Under the pieces are notes generated by a model. It was not told the origin of the DNA. It ran no database searches and saw only the letters and a list, made by a program, of their open reading frames with translations. The translations under genes were made by a program, and so were the position numbers. From Sedimenticola sp. (lineage in GTDB: Bacteria; Pseudomonadota; Gammaproteobacteria; Chromatiales; Chromatiaceae): a DNA stretch of 64,000 nt. Positions 27,171 through 34,303 of this stretch are shown here, piece after piece (position 1 is the first letter of the stretch; the number at the start of each line of letters is the position of its first letter). The DNA is taken from positions 61,852 through 125,851 of the forward strand of contig JALSRN010000081.1 of assembly GCA_026984735.1 (NCBI GenBank). Reading direction: 5' to 3'.

Positions 27171-27186
27171 GGGCACACAAGTTGCT
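27171..27186 (+). promoter_or_regulatory. Sigma-54 promoter of flgA
   Basis: GGGCACACAAGTTGCT matches 14 of 16 positions of the sigma-54 consensus TGGCAYG-N4-TTGCW. The -24 GG and -12 GC are intact and correctly spaced. The start point is about 25 bases before the flgA ATG. It mirrors the flgB promoter on the other side of the intergenic region. Confidence 0.78.
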
Positions 27187-27222
27187 TTGCATAGAGCATC
27201 CACGACTCGACGAGGAGCAACC

Positions 27223-27927
27223 ATGGTCAAAGGACTCGGCCATCTCGGCCTGGCCCTTCTTCTGGCGACAACTCCAGTCCAGGGGACGGAGTTGCAGAGC
27301 CGCGACTCCATCCGAGATACCGCGAAGCGGTTCGCCCGCCAGCAGCTCGACGAAGAGGCGCTGCGGCAGGTGGTGAAGATCAAGCCGGGACGGCTGGACC
27401 CGCGGCTGCGCCTCGCCCGCTGCGACCAGCCCTTGCAGGCTTTTTTCCCTTCGGGCGCCCGGCGAATGGGCAACACCACCGTAGGAGTGCGGTGCAACGG
27501 CAGCACCCCCTGGACACTCTATGTGCCCGTGACCATCGAAGTCTACGCCCGGGTGGTGGTGGCCGCCGCGCCCCTCGCCAAAGGAGAGATCCTCGACGGC
27601 TCCAAGGTGCGGCTGGCCGAATACAACCTGGCCAAGTTGCCCCAAGGCTATTTCCACCAGCTCTCCAAAGTGATGGGAATGCGGCTTAGAAGAAACCTGC
27701 GCATGGGGCAACCCCTGGTGCCCGCCATGGTGCAGGCGCCGCGCCTGGTCGAGCGGGGCCAGCGGGTGATCCTGGTGGCCGGCGGCAACGGCCTGGACGT
27801 GCGCATGCCGGGAGAGGCACTATCCCATGGCGCGCGGGGAGACCGTATCCGCGTCCGCAACCTCTCCTCCCGCCGCATCGTAGAAGGGGTGGTCACGGAC
27901 GACGGCTTGGTTCGGGTTAGTCCCTGA
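27223..27927 (+). CDS. flgA: Flagellar P-ring assembly chaperone FlgA
   Basis: Protein of 234 residues with a signal peptide (MVKGLGHLGLALLLATTPVQG) and the SAF domain at about 105-230, including VVVAAAPLAKGEILDGSKVR and RNLRMGQPLVPAMVQAP. FlgA works in the periplasm to help FlgI polymerise into the P ring. The ATG at 27223 has GAGGAG upstream and directly starts the signal peptide. It is the first gene of a flgA-flgM-flgN cluster. Confidence 0.95.
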   Translation: MVKGLGHLGLALLLATTPVQGTELQSRDSIRDTAKRFARQQLDEEALRQVVKIKPGRLDPRLRLARCDQPLQAFFPSGARRMGNTTVGVRCNGSTPWTLYVPVTIEVYARVVVAAAPLAKGEILDGSKVRLAEYNLAKLPQGYFHQLSKVMGMRLRRNLRMGQPLVPAMVQAPRLVERGQRVILVAGGNGLDVRMPGEALSHGARGDRIRVRNLSSRRIVEGVVTDDGLVRVSP

Positions 27928-27965
27928 GAGGGATGCCGAAAACGTGATTACCGTCACAAAATGAT

Positions 27966-27992
27966 TTAAGTTTCGCGGGGATCGGCCGCCAT
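27966..27992 (+). promoter_or_regulatory. Sigma-28 (FliA) promoter of flgM-flgN
   Basis: TTAAGTTT-N11-GCCGCCAT: the -35 box matches 7 of 8 positions, the -10 box keeps GCCG, and spacing is exact. It lies between flgA and flgM, so flgM can be made both by readthrough from flgA and by FliA itself, the usual autoregulatory loop. Confidence 0.7.
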
Positions 27993-28034
27993 TGGGGTTG
28001 GCGGATCCAAAACACAATCCGCAGGAGAAAGAAA

Positions 28035-28355
28035 ATGCCCATTGATATCAATGGCTTGAATGCAAGCCAAACGCAGATCGCCGGCGATGGGAACAGCCTT
28101 CGGCCCAGCGAGCGGGAACCGTTGGAGCGAAGCGACGGCAAAGAGCGCTCCTCGGTGCAGGACACCGTGAGCTTTTCGGAAACCGCCGTACGGGTGGGAC
28201 GATTGGGGGTGGCCATGAACGATACGCCGGTCGTGGACGTGGAGCGTGTTGAAAAAGCCAAGCAAGCGATTCTGGACGGTACCTACCAAGTGAATCCCAC
28301 GCGGATCGCGGAAAAATTGGCAGCATTCGACCGGCTCCTCGCCGGCGGCAAATGA
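28035..28355 (+). CDS. flgM: Anti-sigma-28 factor FlgM
   Basis: Protein of 106 residues with a disordered N-terminal half and the FliA-binding C-terminal helices (VERVEKAKQAILDGTYQVNP followed by TRIAEKLAAFDRLL). It holds FliA inactive until it is exported through the finished hook-basal body. GCAGGAG precedes the ATG. Its stop overlaps the flgN start (ATGA). Confidence 0.94.
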   Translation: MPIDINGLNASQTQIAGDGNSLRPSEREPLERSDGKERSSVQDTVSFSETAVRVGRLGVAMNDTPVVDVERVEKAKQAILDGTYQVNPTRIAEKLAAFDRLLAGGK

Positions 28356-28846
28356 GCGCCATGGCGGTCTCACCCTCGATTGGCAACCAACTCTCCTGGC
28401 TCATCGAGCAGGAGCTGGAACAGATGGATGCCCTCGCCGCCCTGTTACGCGAGGAATCCCAGCTTTTACTAGCGAGAAAGCCCGAACGGCTCGAGCAATT
28501 GCTGGAAGCAAAGTCGCTGCGAGTGTCCGAGCTGGCCACCCTGGACAAGCGCCGTGAGGAGCTCTTTCGCAACCTTGGCATTCCCAATGAAAGCAGAAAA
28601 GTGGAAAAGACGCTCGATGCCCTCTTCCCCGGCAGAGGGCTCGGCGACTGCTGGCGGCGGCTCACCACTCTGGCCGAGGGCTGCCAGCAGTTGAACCGGA
28701 TTAACAGCGCCACCATCGAGATCGGGCAGGTCCATCTGAGCCAAGCCCTGCAGATCCTCCGCGGCGACTCCTCCGATACCCGCCTTTACAGCGCCGACGG
28801 CGCATCGAAACCTCGTCCCGCCTCTCGCCTCATCGGCCAAGCCTGA
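28352..28846 (+). CDS. flgN: Flagellar export chaperone FlgN
   Basis: Protein of 164 residues, all helical, with LIEQELEQMDALAALLREES near the N-terminus as in FlgN. It escorts FlgK and FlgL to the export apparatus. The four-base overlap with flgM indicates coupled translation. An in-frame ATG at 28361 is an alternative start. Confidence 0.88.
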   Translation: MSAMAVSPSIGNQLSWLIEQELEQMDALAALLREESQLLLARKPERLEQLLEAKSLRVSELATLDKRREELFRNLGIPNESRKVEKTLDALFPGRGLGDCWRRLTTLAEGCQQLNRINSATIEIGQVHLSQALQILRGDSSDTRLYSADGASKPRPASRLIGQA

Positions 28847-29124
28847 CCGGATTCCGTCACTCCCCTTCATGGGTTAGACGCCATATTCTTGACGTTTTCT
28901 CGATATTTTTTCTGCGTTCTCTCCGCTGTATCCCCCCTGAAATTCAACCGTCATCCCAATCTCGTTCGGACAGGAACGCATTTGGGAAGACAGTAAAAAA
29001 CATATTTTTTAATAAAAAACAACATGTTAAACAACATAGTTAAATTATTTTTTACATTTGACCCGCACCCTTTTCCATCCAGAACACCGACCATTAGGCG
29101 ATAGTTTGCCATCTGGGAACCAAT
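28847..29124. other. AT-rich intergenic region upstream of the first diguanylate cyclase
   Basis: No gene is seen. A strongly AT-rich core at 28990-29060 contains an inverted pair GTAAAAAA (28993-29000) and TTTTTTAC (29048-29055) and two GTTAAA direct repeats inside it. Its position 70-130 bases upstream of a sigma-54 promoter suggests an enhancer or bending site; that is inference. Confidence 0.5.
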
Positions 29125-29140
29125 TGGCACGTTTTTCGCT
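29125..29140 (+). promoter_or_regulatory. Sigma-54 promoter of a diguanylate cyclase gene
   Basis: TGGCACGTTTTTCGCT matches the sigma-54 consensus at all fixed positions except one (TTGC reads TCGC). The start point would be about 30 bases before the ATG at 29182. Confidence 0.78.
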
Positions 29141-29181
29141 TCCTATATTGCCGTGAACATTCCACTCTAGGAACTCGACTC

Positions 29182-30099
29182 ATGGAAAACAGACTGGAAT
29201 TGATGGACAAGGGCACCGAACGACGGTTTTCCGAGGCACCGCTTTCTTCCGAAGATCCTTGCGGCGACCCGATCGGTTACCAACTCATCTTGGAACTCCA
29301 GAGCACGCTGAACATCGAAAAGCTGCTGGAGATCTTTTTCCATCATCTCAAAAGAGAGATTCCCTGCCAGTCCCAGCATTACATCAGCGAGTCTCTGGAC
29401 CTGGACTTGCGCGAAGGTGCCAGAGCGCGCCATCGCGCTGAATACCAGCTGCTCATCGGCGGAGAACACTTGGGAACCATCCGTTTCCACCGCCGCCACC
29501 CTTTCACCGAAAAGGAGCTGGCGCGGATCGAAGCCCTGCTGGGGGTGTTGGTCCTCCCTCTGCGCAACGCCGTACATTACCGACAGGCTTTGAGAGCCGC
29601 TTCGCACGACCCGCTCACCGGGCTGAAAAACCGCCGAGCCTTCGAAGACGACTTGGAAAGGGAGATCAGCCGGGCACGGCGGGAGCAGCAACGCCTGGGC
29701 CTGATGGTGATCGACGTGGATCGCTTCAAACAGATCAACGACCAGATCGGTCACCTGGCCGGTGACCAAGTCCTGGCTGAAGTGGCGCGAGCACTGAAAA
29801 GCAGTGTGCGCCGCTCCGACATGGTATTCCGCTACGCAGGCGACGAATTCGTACTGCTGCTGCCCAACATCGATGACACGGGCGTGCGCATCTTGGAGGA
29901 ACGCCTTCATGCAGCCATCGCCGCCCTCCGGTGCGTCTATGGCGATCAAACCATTCCCGTCTCGATAACTATTGGCACCGCCATTCTCGACCAAGGAGAA
30001 GATGGCAAGGCACTCTTTGAAAAGGCAGACTTGGCCATGCTGTACAACAAAGAGTCTCATCATCGTCACCAGGCAGCGGCGGTTTCCCGTACTGCCTGA
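29182..30099 (+). CDS. Diguanylate cyclase (AGDEF type), flagellar locus
   Basis: Protein of 305 residues, soluble. The first 130 residues form an unassigned sensor-like region with HLKREIPCQSQHYISESLDL and LLIGGEHLGTIRFHRR, reminiscent of a GAF fold. The GGDEF domain starts at DPLTGLKNRRAFEDDLERE and has the active-site variant RYAGDEFVLLLP, which is compatible with activity. The RxxD inhibitory site (RRSD) stands five residues upstream, so product inhibition is likely. It would convert two GTP into cyclic di-GMP in the cytoplasm. It has its own sigma-54 promoter between flgN and the second cyclase. Confidence 0.9.
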   Translation: MENRLELMDKGTERRFSEAPLSSEDPCGDPIGYQLILELQSTLNIEKLLEIFFHHLKREIPCQSQHYISESLDLDLREGARARHRAEYQLLIGGEHLGTIRFHRRHPFTEKELARIEALLGVLVLPLRNAVHYRQALRAASHDPLTGLKNRRAFEDDLEREISRARREQQRLGLMVIDVDRFKQINDQIGHLAGDQVLAEVARALKSSVRRSDMVFRYAGDEFVLLLPNIDDTGVRILEERLHAAIAALRCVYGDQTIPVSITIGTAILDQGEDGKALFEKADLAMLYNKESHHRHQAAAVSRTA

Positions 30100-30153
30100 T
30101 TGAAAAATCCGCATCCGGCTCATTTGCCAATGCCTCATTCGTCTGAGACGCCC

Positions 30154-30180
30154 TCAAGTTTTTCCAGAGATGGCCGAAAA
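30154..30180 (+). promoter_or_regulatory. Sigma-28 (FliA) promoter of the second diguanylate cyclase
   Basis: TCAAGTTT-N11-GCCGAAAA matches 7 of 8 positions in each FliA box at the exact spacing. It ends about 36 bases before the ATG at 30216, so the leader is short. Confidence 0.8.
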
Positions 30181-30215
30181 GGGGTACAGGCCACTGTTTT
30201 TTGGGACGACATTCA

Positions 30216-31766
30216 ATGCAAAGCCAGGCTTCCTCAGCATCAGCCTCTGCCGCACTTGGCGGCGAGGACGCCGGGAATCTGGCCGATTTCCGGGACATTC
30301 TGCTGCGCCTGACCTTCGCCGCCCACGGCTGGGACGATCGCCTGGACGGGGTGTTGGAACGTCTTCAGGACGAGTTGCGCAACCGTGACTCCCTCCCCGA
30401 CCTCAAACACCATGCCGAGGTACTTTATCGGGCGCTGATGCGTGCGGAGGAGCGCCGCCCCGCCCGTAAACCCGGCCAGATCCTCGCCAAGGCGTTGGGA
30501 AAACTCGAATTGCCCGCTCCTATACAGGCGGAGTGGCGAGAAATGATGGACCAGGGATACGCCGCCCGTGACGAAATAGAAGCGCTGGAGGTGCTGGAAC
30601 GATGCGCCACCCTCCTCCAAGAGGCGCTCAACAGCGCTCCTGCGAAAAAGCCCTCCAAAAAACCGGGCTTGATCGGCTCCCTCTTCGGGAGCGGCAGCCG
30701 GCAAGAGGAGGATTCCGGCCAGTTTCTCAAGGCGGTTCAACATCGACTGCTGGAGCTGATGGGCAGTCTTTGCCCTCCGCCGCAACTGGAGGACAAGCTG
30801 GAAGAGCTCAAAGAACGGGTGGCCAAGGCGCTGGCAGCGGAACAGATCCCCTCTGTTCTCGAGCAGATCAACCTGCTCATTCAAGAGATCCGTGGAAAGG
30901 TCGAGCGGGAACGACTGGAGCTTGAAAAGTTTCTCGGCCAGTTGACGGAGCGCCTTACCCACATCGAAAGCGCGCTCGAGGCCAGCGACTCCAGCACCAA
31001 CGAAGCATTCGAAAATCGAAAGCGCCTCGATGAGGAAATCGAGGAGCAGACCCGTGACATGGAGACGCAGGCGCGCGAAGCCACCGATCTGGCCTCGCTG
31101 AAGACGGTGGTGCAGCAGCGGGTCGACACCATCCGGAAGCACATGGAGGAACACCAGCAGGTGGAGCAGCGCTTGCTGGAGAAGAAAGAGCAGGAGATGG
31201 CTGAACTCATGGAAAGGCTGCAAGCCATGGAGGAAGAGACCGAAACGCTGCGCAGCCAGGTGCAGGAAGAGCGACGCCAGGCATTTACCGATGCGCTCAC
31301 AGGCCTCCCCAATCGCTTTGCCTACCAGGAACGTCTGGAACAGGAATACGAGCGTTGGAAGCGTTATGGATCGCCGCTCTCTATTCTCATCCTCGATGTG
31401 GATCACTTCAAACGCATCAATGACACTTACGGCCACCAGGCCGGCGACAAAGCGTTGCGCATCATCGCCCGCGAACTCTCGCTGGCAATCCGAAAGACCG
31501 ACTTCATCGGACGCTATGGAGGCGAGGAGATCGTCGTTCTCCTGCCTGAAACCGACGCCAAGGCGGCGCTGCAGGCCGCAGAAAAATTACGTAAACGCGT
31601 CGAAGAATGCGGCTTCCATTTCCGCGAGAAGCGGGTCACCATCACCGTTTCCTGCGGCGTGAGCGAATACCGCGAGGGAGACACTCCGGAAAGCGCCTTC
31701 GAACGGGCCGACCAAGCACTTTACGAGGCCAAGAAGAACGGCAGAAACCGCTGCGAAGTCAAATAA
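30216..31766 (+). CDS. Diguanylate cyclase with long coiled coil (DgcP-like)
   Basis: Protein of 516 residues. The N-terminal 180 residues are helical (FRDILLRLTFAAHGWDDRLD). A second helical part and a long coiled coil (about 215-345; HMEEHQQVEQRLLEKKEQEM) follow, then a C-terminal GGDEF domain. The active site is RYGGEEIVVLLP and the RxxD site (RKTD) is present, with DALTGLPNRFAYQERL at the domain start. The layout resembles the pole-localised cyclase DgcP of Pseudomonas. A TTG five codons upstream is possible, but the ATG is preferred. The FliA promoter makes it a late flagellar gene, placed just before motA. Confidence 0.88.
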   Translation: MQSQASSASASAALGGEDAGNLADFRDILLRLTFAAHGWDDRLDGVLERLQDELRNRDSLPDLKHHAEVLYRALMRAEERRPARKPGQILAKALGKLELPAPIQAEWREMMDQGYAARDEIEALEVLERCATLLQEALNSAPAKKPSKKPGLIGSLFGSGSRQEEDSGQFLKAVQHRLLELMGSLCPPPQLEDKLEELKERVAKALAAEQIPSVLEQINLLIQEIRGKVERERLELEKFLGQLTERLTHIESALEASDSSTNEAFENRKRLDEEIEEQTRDMETQAREATDLASLKTVVQQRVDTIRKHMEEHQQVEQRLLEKKEQEMAELMERLQAMEEETETLRSQVQEERRQAFTDALTGLPNRFAYQERLEQEYERWKRYGSPLSILILDVDHFKRINDTYGHQAGDKALRIIARELSLAIRKTDFIGRYGGEEIVVLLPETDAKAALQAAEKLRKRVEECGFHFREKRVTITVSCGVSEYREGDTPESAFERADQALYEAKKNGRNRCEVK

Positions 31767-31838
31767 AAAATTCGCTCCCTTTGCGCCACCATGCCGATTA
31801 CCTCTTCTCCGTTCCGCACGGAAACGCAAAGGCTGGGT

Positions 31839-31865
31839 TAAAGAAACCCCCTTCCATGTCGATAA
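31839..31865 (+). promoter_or_regulatory. Sigma-28 (FliA) promoter of motA-motB-pilZ
   Basis: TAAAGAAA-N11-GTCGATAA: 6 of 8 and 7 of 8 matches to the FliA boxes with exact spacing. It lies in the 176-bp gap between the second cyclase and motA and leaves a leader of about 70 bases. Confidence 0.82.
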
Positions 31866-31942
31866 AGAAGTGGAAGCGAAAGCGGACAGCGATTCGTTTT
31901 CGACGCTAACCACAAACCCCGTTTCGACCGGAGGTTCACGAT

Positions 31943-32710
31943 ATGGATCTGGCCACGCTCATCGGCTTTCTCGGCGCCATGGGAGCGATCATCGTCTCCA
32001 TCATGCTGGGCGGCGATTTTGGAATGTTCATCAACATCCCCGGCCTGATGATCGTCGCCGGCGGCACGGCGATGGTCACTCTGATGAAATTCCCCCTCTC
32101 CTACACCCTGGGTGCTTTCGGCGTGGCCATGAAGGCGTTCATCCATAAGGCGCAGAAACCCGAAGAGATCATCGAGCAGAGCGTGGAGCTGGCCAACATC
32201 GCAAGGAAGGAGGGGCTCCTGGGGTTGGAACAGGTGGAAGTTCAGAACCCTTTTCTGAAGAAGGGAATCGAACTGCTGGTGGACGGTCACGACGCCGAGT
32301 TCGTCCGCAAGATGCTCTCCAAGGACATCAACCTCACCATCGAACGCAACGAGGACGGAGTGGCCATCTTCAAGTCCATCGGCGACATCGCACCGGCCAT
32401 GGGCATGATCGGCACCCTCATCGGCCTGGTGCAGATGATGTCCAACATGGACGATCCCAAGGCGCTGGGCCCAGCCATGGCGGTGGCCTTGCTGACCACC
32501 TTCTATGGCGCCGTGATCGCCAACGCCATCGCCCTGCCCATCGCCGACAAACTGGCCATTCGCAGCAAGGAGGAACGCATCAACAAATCGATGATCCTCG
32601 AGGGAGTCTCCGCCATCCAGGAAGGGATGAACCCACGGGTCATCGAGGGCATGCTGCGCACCTATTTACCGAATGCAGACAAGCCGGACAAGGCGGAGAA
32701 GGCGGCCTGA
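31943..32710 (+). CDS. motA: Flagellar stator protein MotA (PomA-like)
   Basis: Protein of 255 residues with four membrane helices. The cytoplasmic loop holds charged residues that engage the rotor. TM3 has IAPAMGMIGTLIGLVQMM with its conserved proline, and TM4 has YGAVIANAIALPIADKL. The length and the start DLATLIGFLGAMGAIIVSIM resemble the sodium-type PomA more than E. coli MotA (295 residues). With MotB it forms the ion-driven stator. CGGAGG precedes the ATG. Confidence 0.94.
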   Translation: MDLATLIGFLGAMGAIIVSIMLGGDFGMFINIPGLMIVAGGTAMVTLMKFPLSYTLGAFGVAMKAFIHKAQKPEEIIEQSVELANIARKEGLLGLEQVEVQNPFLKKGIELLVDGHDAEFVRKMLSKDINLTIERNEDGVAIFKSIGDIAPAMGMIGTLIGLVQMMSNMDDPKALGPAMAVALLTTFYGAVIANAIALPIADKLAIRSKEERINKSMILEGVSAIQEGMNPRVIEGMLRTYLPNADKPDKAEKAA

Positions 32711-32734
32711 TCCTTCGCAGCTGAACCACCGACC

Positions 32735-33661
32735 ATGAGCGACGACTGCCAGCAACAGAAGTGTCCCGAAGGCATCCCCATGTGGGTGATGACCTTCGCC
32801 GACCTCATGTCCCTGCTGCTGGCCTTCTTCGTGTTGCTCTTCTCCTTCTCCGAAATGGACGCCCAAAAATACAAGCAGGTGGCCGGCTCCATGAAGGAGG
32901 CCTTTGGCGTGCAGCGCGATGTCAAGGTCAAGGACCCCCCCAAAGGGGTCAACGTCATCGCCCGCGAATTCTCTCCCGGCCGCGCCGAACCCACGCCTCT
33001 GAATCAGGTGAAACAGTCCACCATGGACGATTTTCACCAGTTTCCGATCCTGGGCGACCGCGTCACCAAACCCACGGACGAGGAGAAGAGAGAGATCGAA
33101 AAGGAGAGCGAAAAGATCAAACTCGCGTTGGCCAAAGAGATCAAGGAGGGCCTGATCGAAGTGGAGACTCGCGGCAGAAAGATCATCATCCGTATCCGTG
33201 AGAAGGGCTCTTTTCCCTCAGGAAGCGCGGAGATGATCAAGCCTTTCCGAAAAGTGATCGAAAAGATGGTAGCGGCGCTTCGCCAGACCCGGGGCACCAT
33301 CGTGGTGGCCGGCCACACCGACGACGTGCCCATTCACAACCACCGTTTCCGCTCCAATTGGGAGCTCTCCTCTTCGCGCGCCGTCACCGTCCTTCACGAA
33401 TTGCGCAAGGCGGGCGGCATCGACGAGCATCGCTTTCAGATCGCCGCCTACGGCGACACACGTCCCATTGCGTCCAACGACACGCCCCAGGGGCGTGCCC
33501 AGAACCGGCGGGTGGAGGTGACGCTGGTCTACGGCAAAGACAAGGAAAAACCGGTGAAGGAACCAAAGAACGTGGATGACGGCGTCAAAAAAGCCGAGGC
33601 GAGCCAGCCAGAATCCGCCGCCACGAGCAACATCACTCCCCGCGTCAAAGAGGTGAAATGA
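32735..33661 (+). CDS. motB: Flagellar stator protein MotB (PomB-like)
   Basis: Protein of 308 residues. The single membrane helix starts at PMWVMTFADLMSLLLAFFVL and carries Asp23, the ion-binding residue. A plug/linker region follows, then a C-terminal OmpA-like peptidoglycan-binding domain (VVAGHTDDVPIHNHRFRSNW; YGDTRPIASNDT). The short N-terminus and FADLMSLLLAFFVLLFSFSE favour a PomB-type, possibly sodium-driven, stator; ion choice is inference. The Lys/Glu-rich C-terminal tail is unusual in being about 45 residues long. Its stop overlaps the PilZ gene. Confidence 0.94.
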   Translation: MSDDCQQQKCPEGIPMWVMTFADLMSLLLAFFVLLFSFSEMDAQKYKQVAGSMKEAFGVQRDVKVKDPPKGVNVIAREFSPGRAEPTPLNQVKQSTMDDFHQFPILGDRVTKPTDEEKREIEKESEKIKLALAKEIKEGLIEVETRGRKIIIRIREKGSFPSGSAEMIKPFRKVIEKMVAALRQTRGTIVVAGHTDDVPIHNHRFRSNWELSSSRAVTVLHELRKAGGIDEHRFQIAAYGDTRPIASNDTPQGRAQNRRVEVTLVYGKDKEKPVKEPKNVDDGVKKAEASQPESAATSNITPRVKEVK

Positions 33662-34284
33662 TGAACACCAAGATCTCCACCGCCGATGGCAACTGCGAGG
33701 AGATGCGCGAACGCCGCGGCTATTTCCGCATCTGCGACGACATCGCCCTCACCTATCAGGTGGTCGACGAAGAAACCTATCTCGAAGAGCGGAACAAAGA
33801 GTCCAATGCCCGGACCAACAGCTTCAATATCAAGGCGAAATTCACCGCCATGGAAAGATCGCTGCGGCCGGTGATGGCCCGCCTGAAGGAGCGCTCGGAG
33901 GATCTGGCATTCTATCTCGAAGCGGTGAACGACAAGCTCGACATGCTTGCCGAGGTTCTATTTCGCAGCGATGGAGAAGCAGGAAATCTGCCGACGCAGA
34001 AGGTCAACCTCAGTGCCGGCGGCATCTCTTTTGAGGTTCAAGAACCGCTGGAGCGGGGTAAGCTCCTGAAGCTTCGGCTTCTGCTCCCACCCACGAGCGT
34101 CGGCATAGAGACCTTCGCGCGCGTGGTTTACTGTCGGGAAGAGAGAACCCCCGAAAGCGAGCCTTTTCCGTATCGCGTAGGTGTGGAATTCATGCACATG
34201 CGCGACGAGGATTCTGATCTCATCAGCCGCCACGTGCTGTGCAAGGAGGCGGTGCTCAGGCGGAAAAGCGCATTGGACGAATGA
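33658..34284 (+). CDS. PilZ-domain protein coupled to motAB
   Basis: Protein of 208 residues. Arginines near the N-terminus (RERRGYFRI) match the RxxxR motif of PilZ domains, and NLSAGGISFEV near 118 matches the second motif (D/N)xSxxG; between them lies a helical insertion of about 90 residues. A beta-rich C-terminal part with IETFARVVYC completes the barrel. It should bind cyclic di-GMP. The ATGA overlap with motB strongly suggests that it acts on the stator, as a brake or adaptor. No YcgR-N domain is recognisable. Confidence 0.88.
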   Translation: MMNTKISTADGNCEEMRERRGYFRICDDIALTYQVVDEETYLEERNKESNARTNSFNIKAKFTAMERSLRPVMARLKERSEDLAFYLEAVNDKLDMLAEVLFRSDGEAGNLPTQKVNLSAGGISFEVQEPLERGKLLKLRLLLPPTSVGIETFARVVYCREERTPESEPFPYRVGVEFMHMRDEDSDLISRHVLCKEAVLRRKSALDE

Positions 34285-34303
34285 GGGCACCAAACCTCGT
34301 TGG

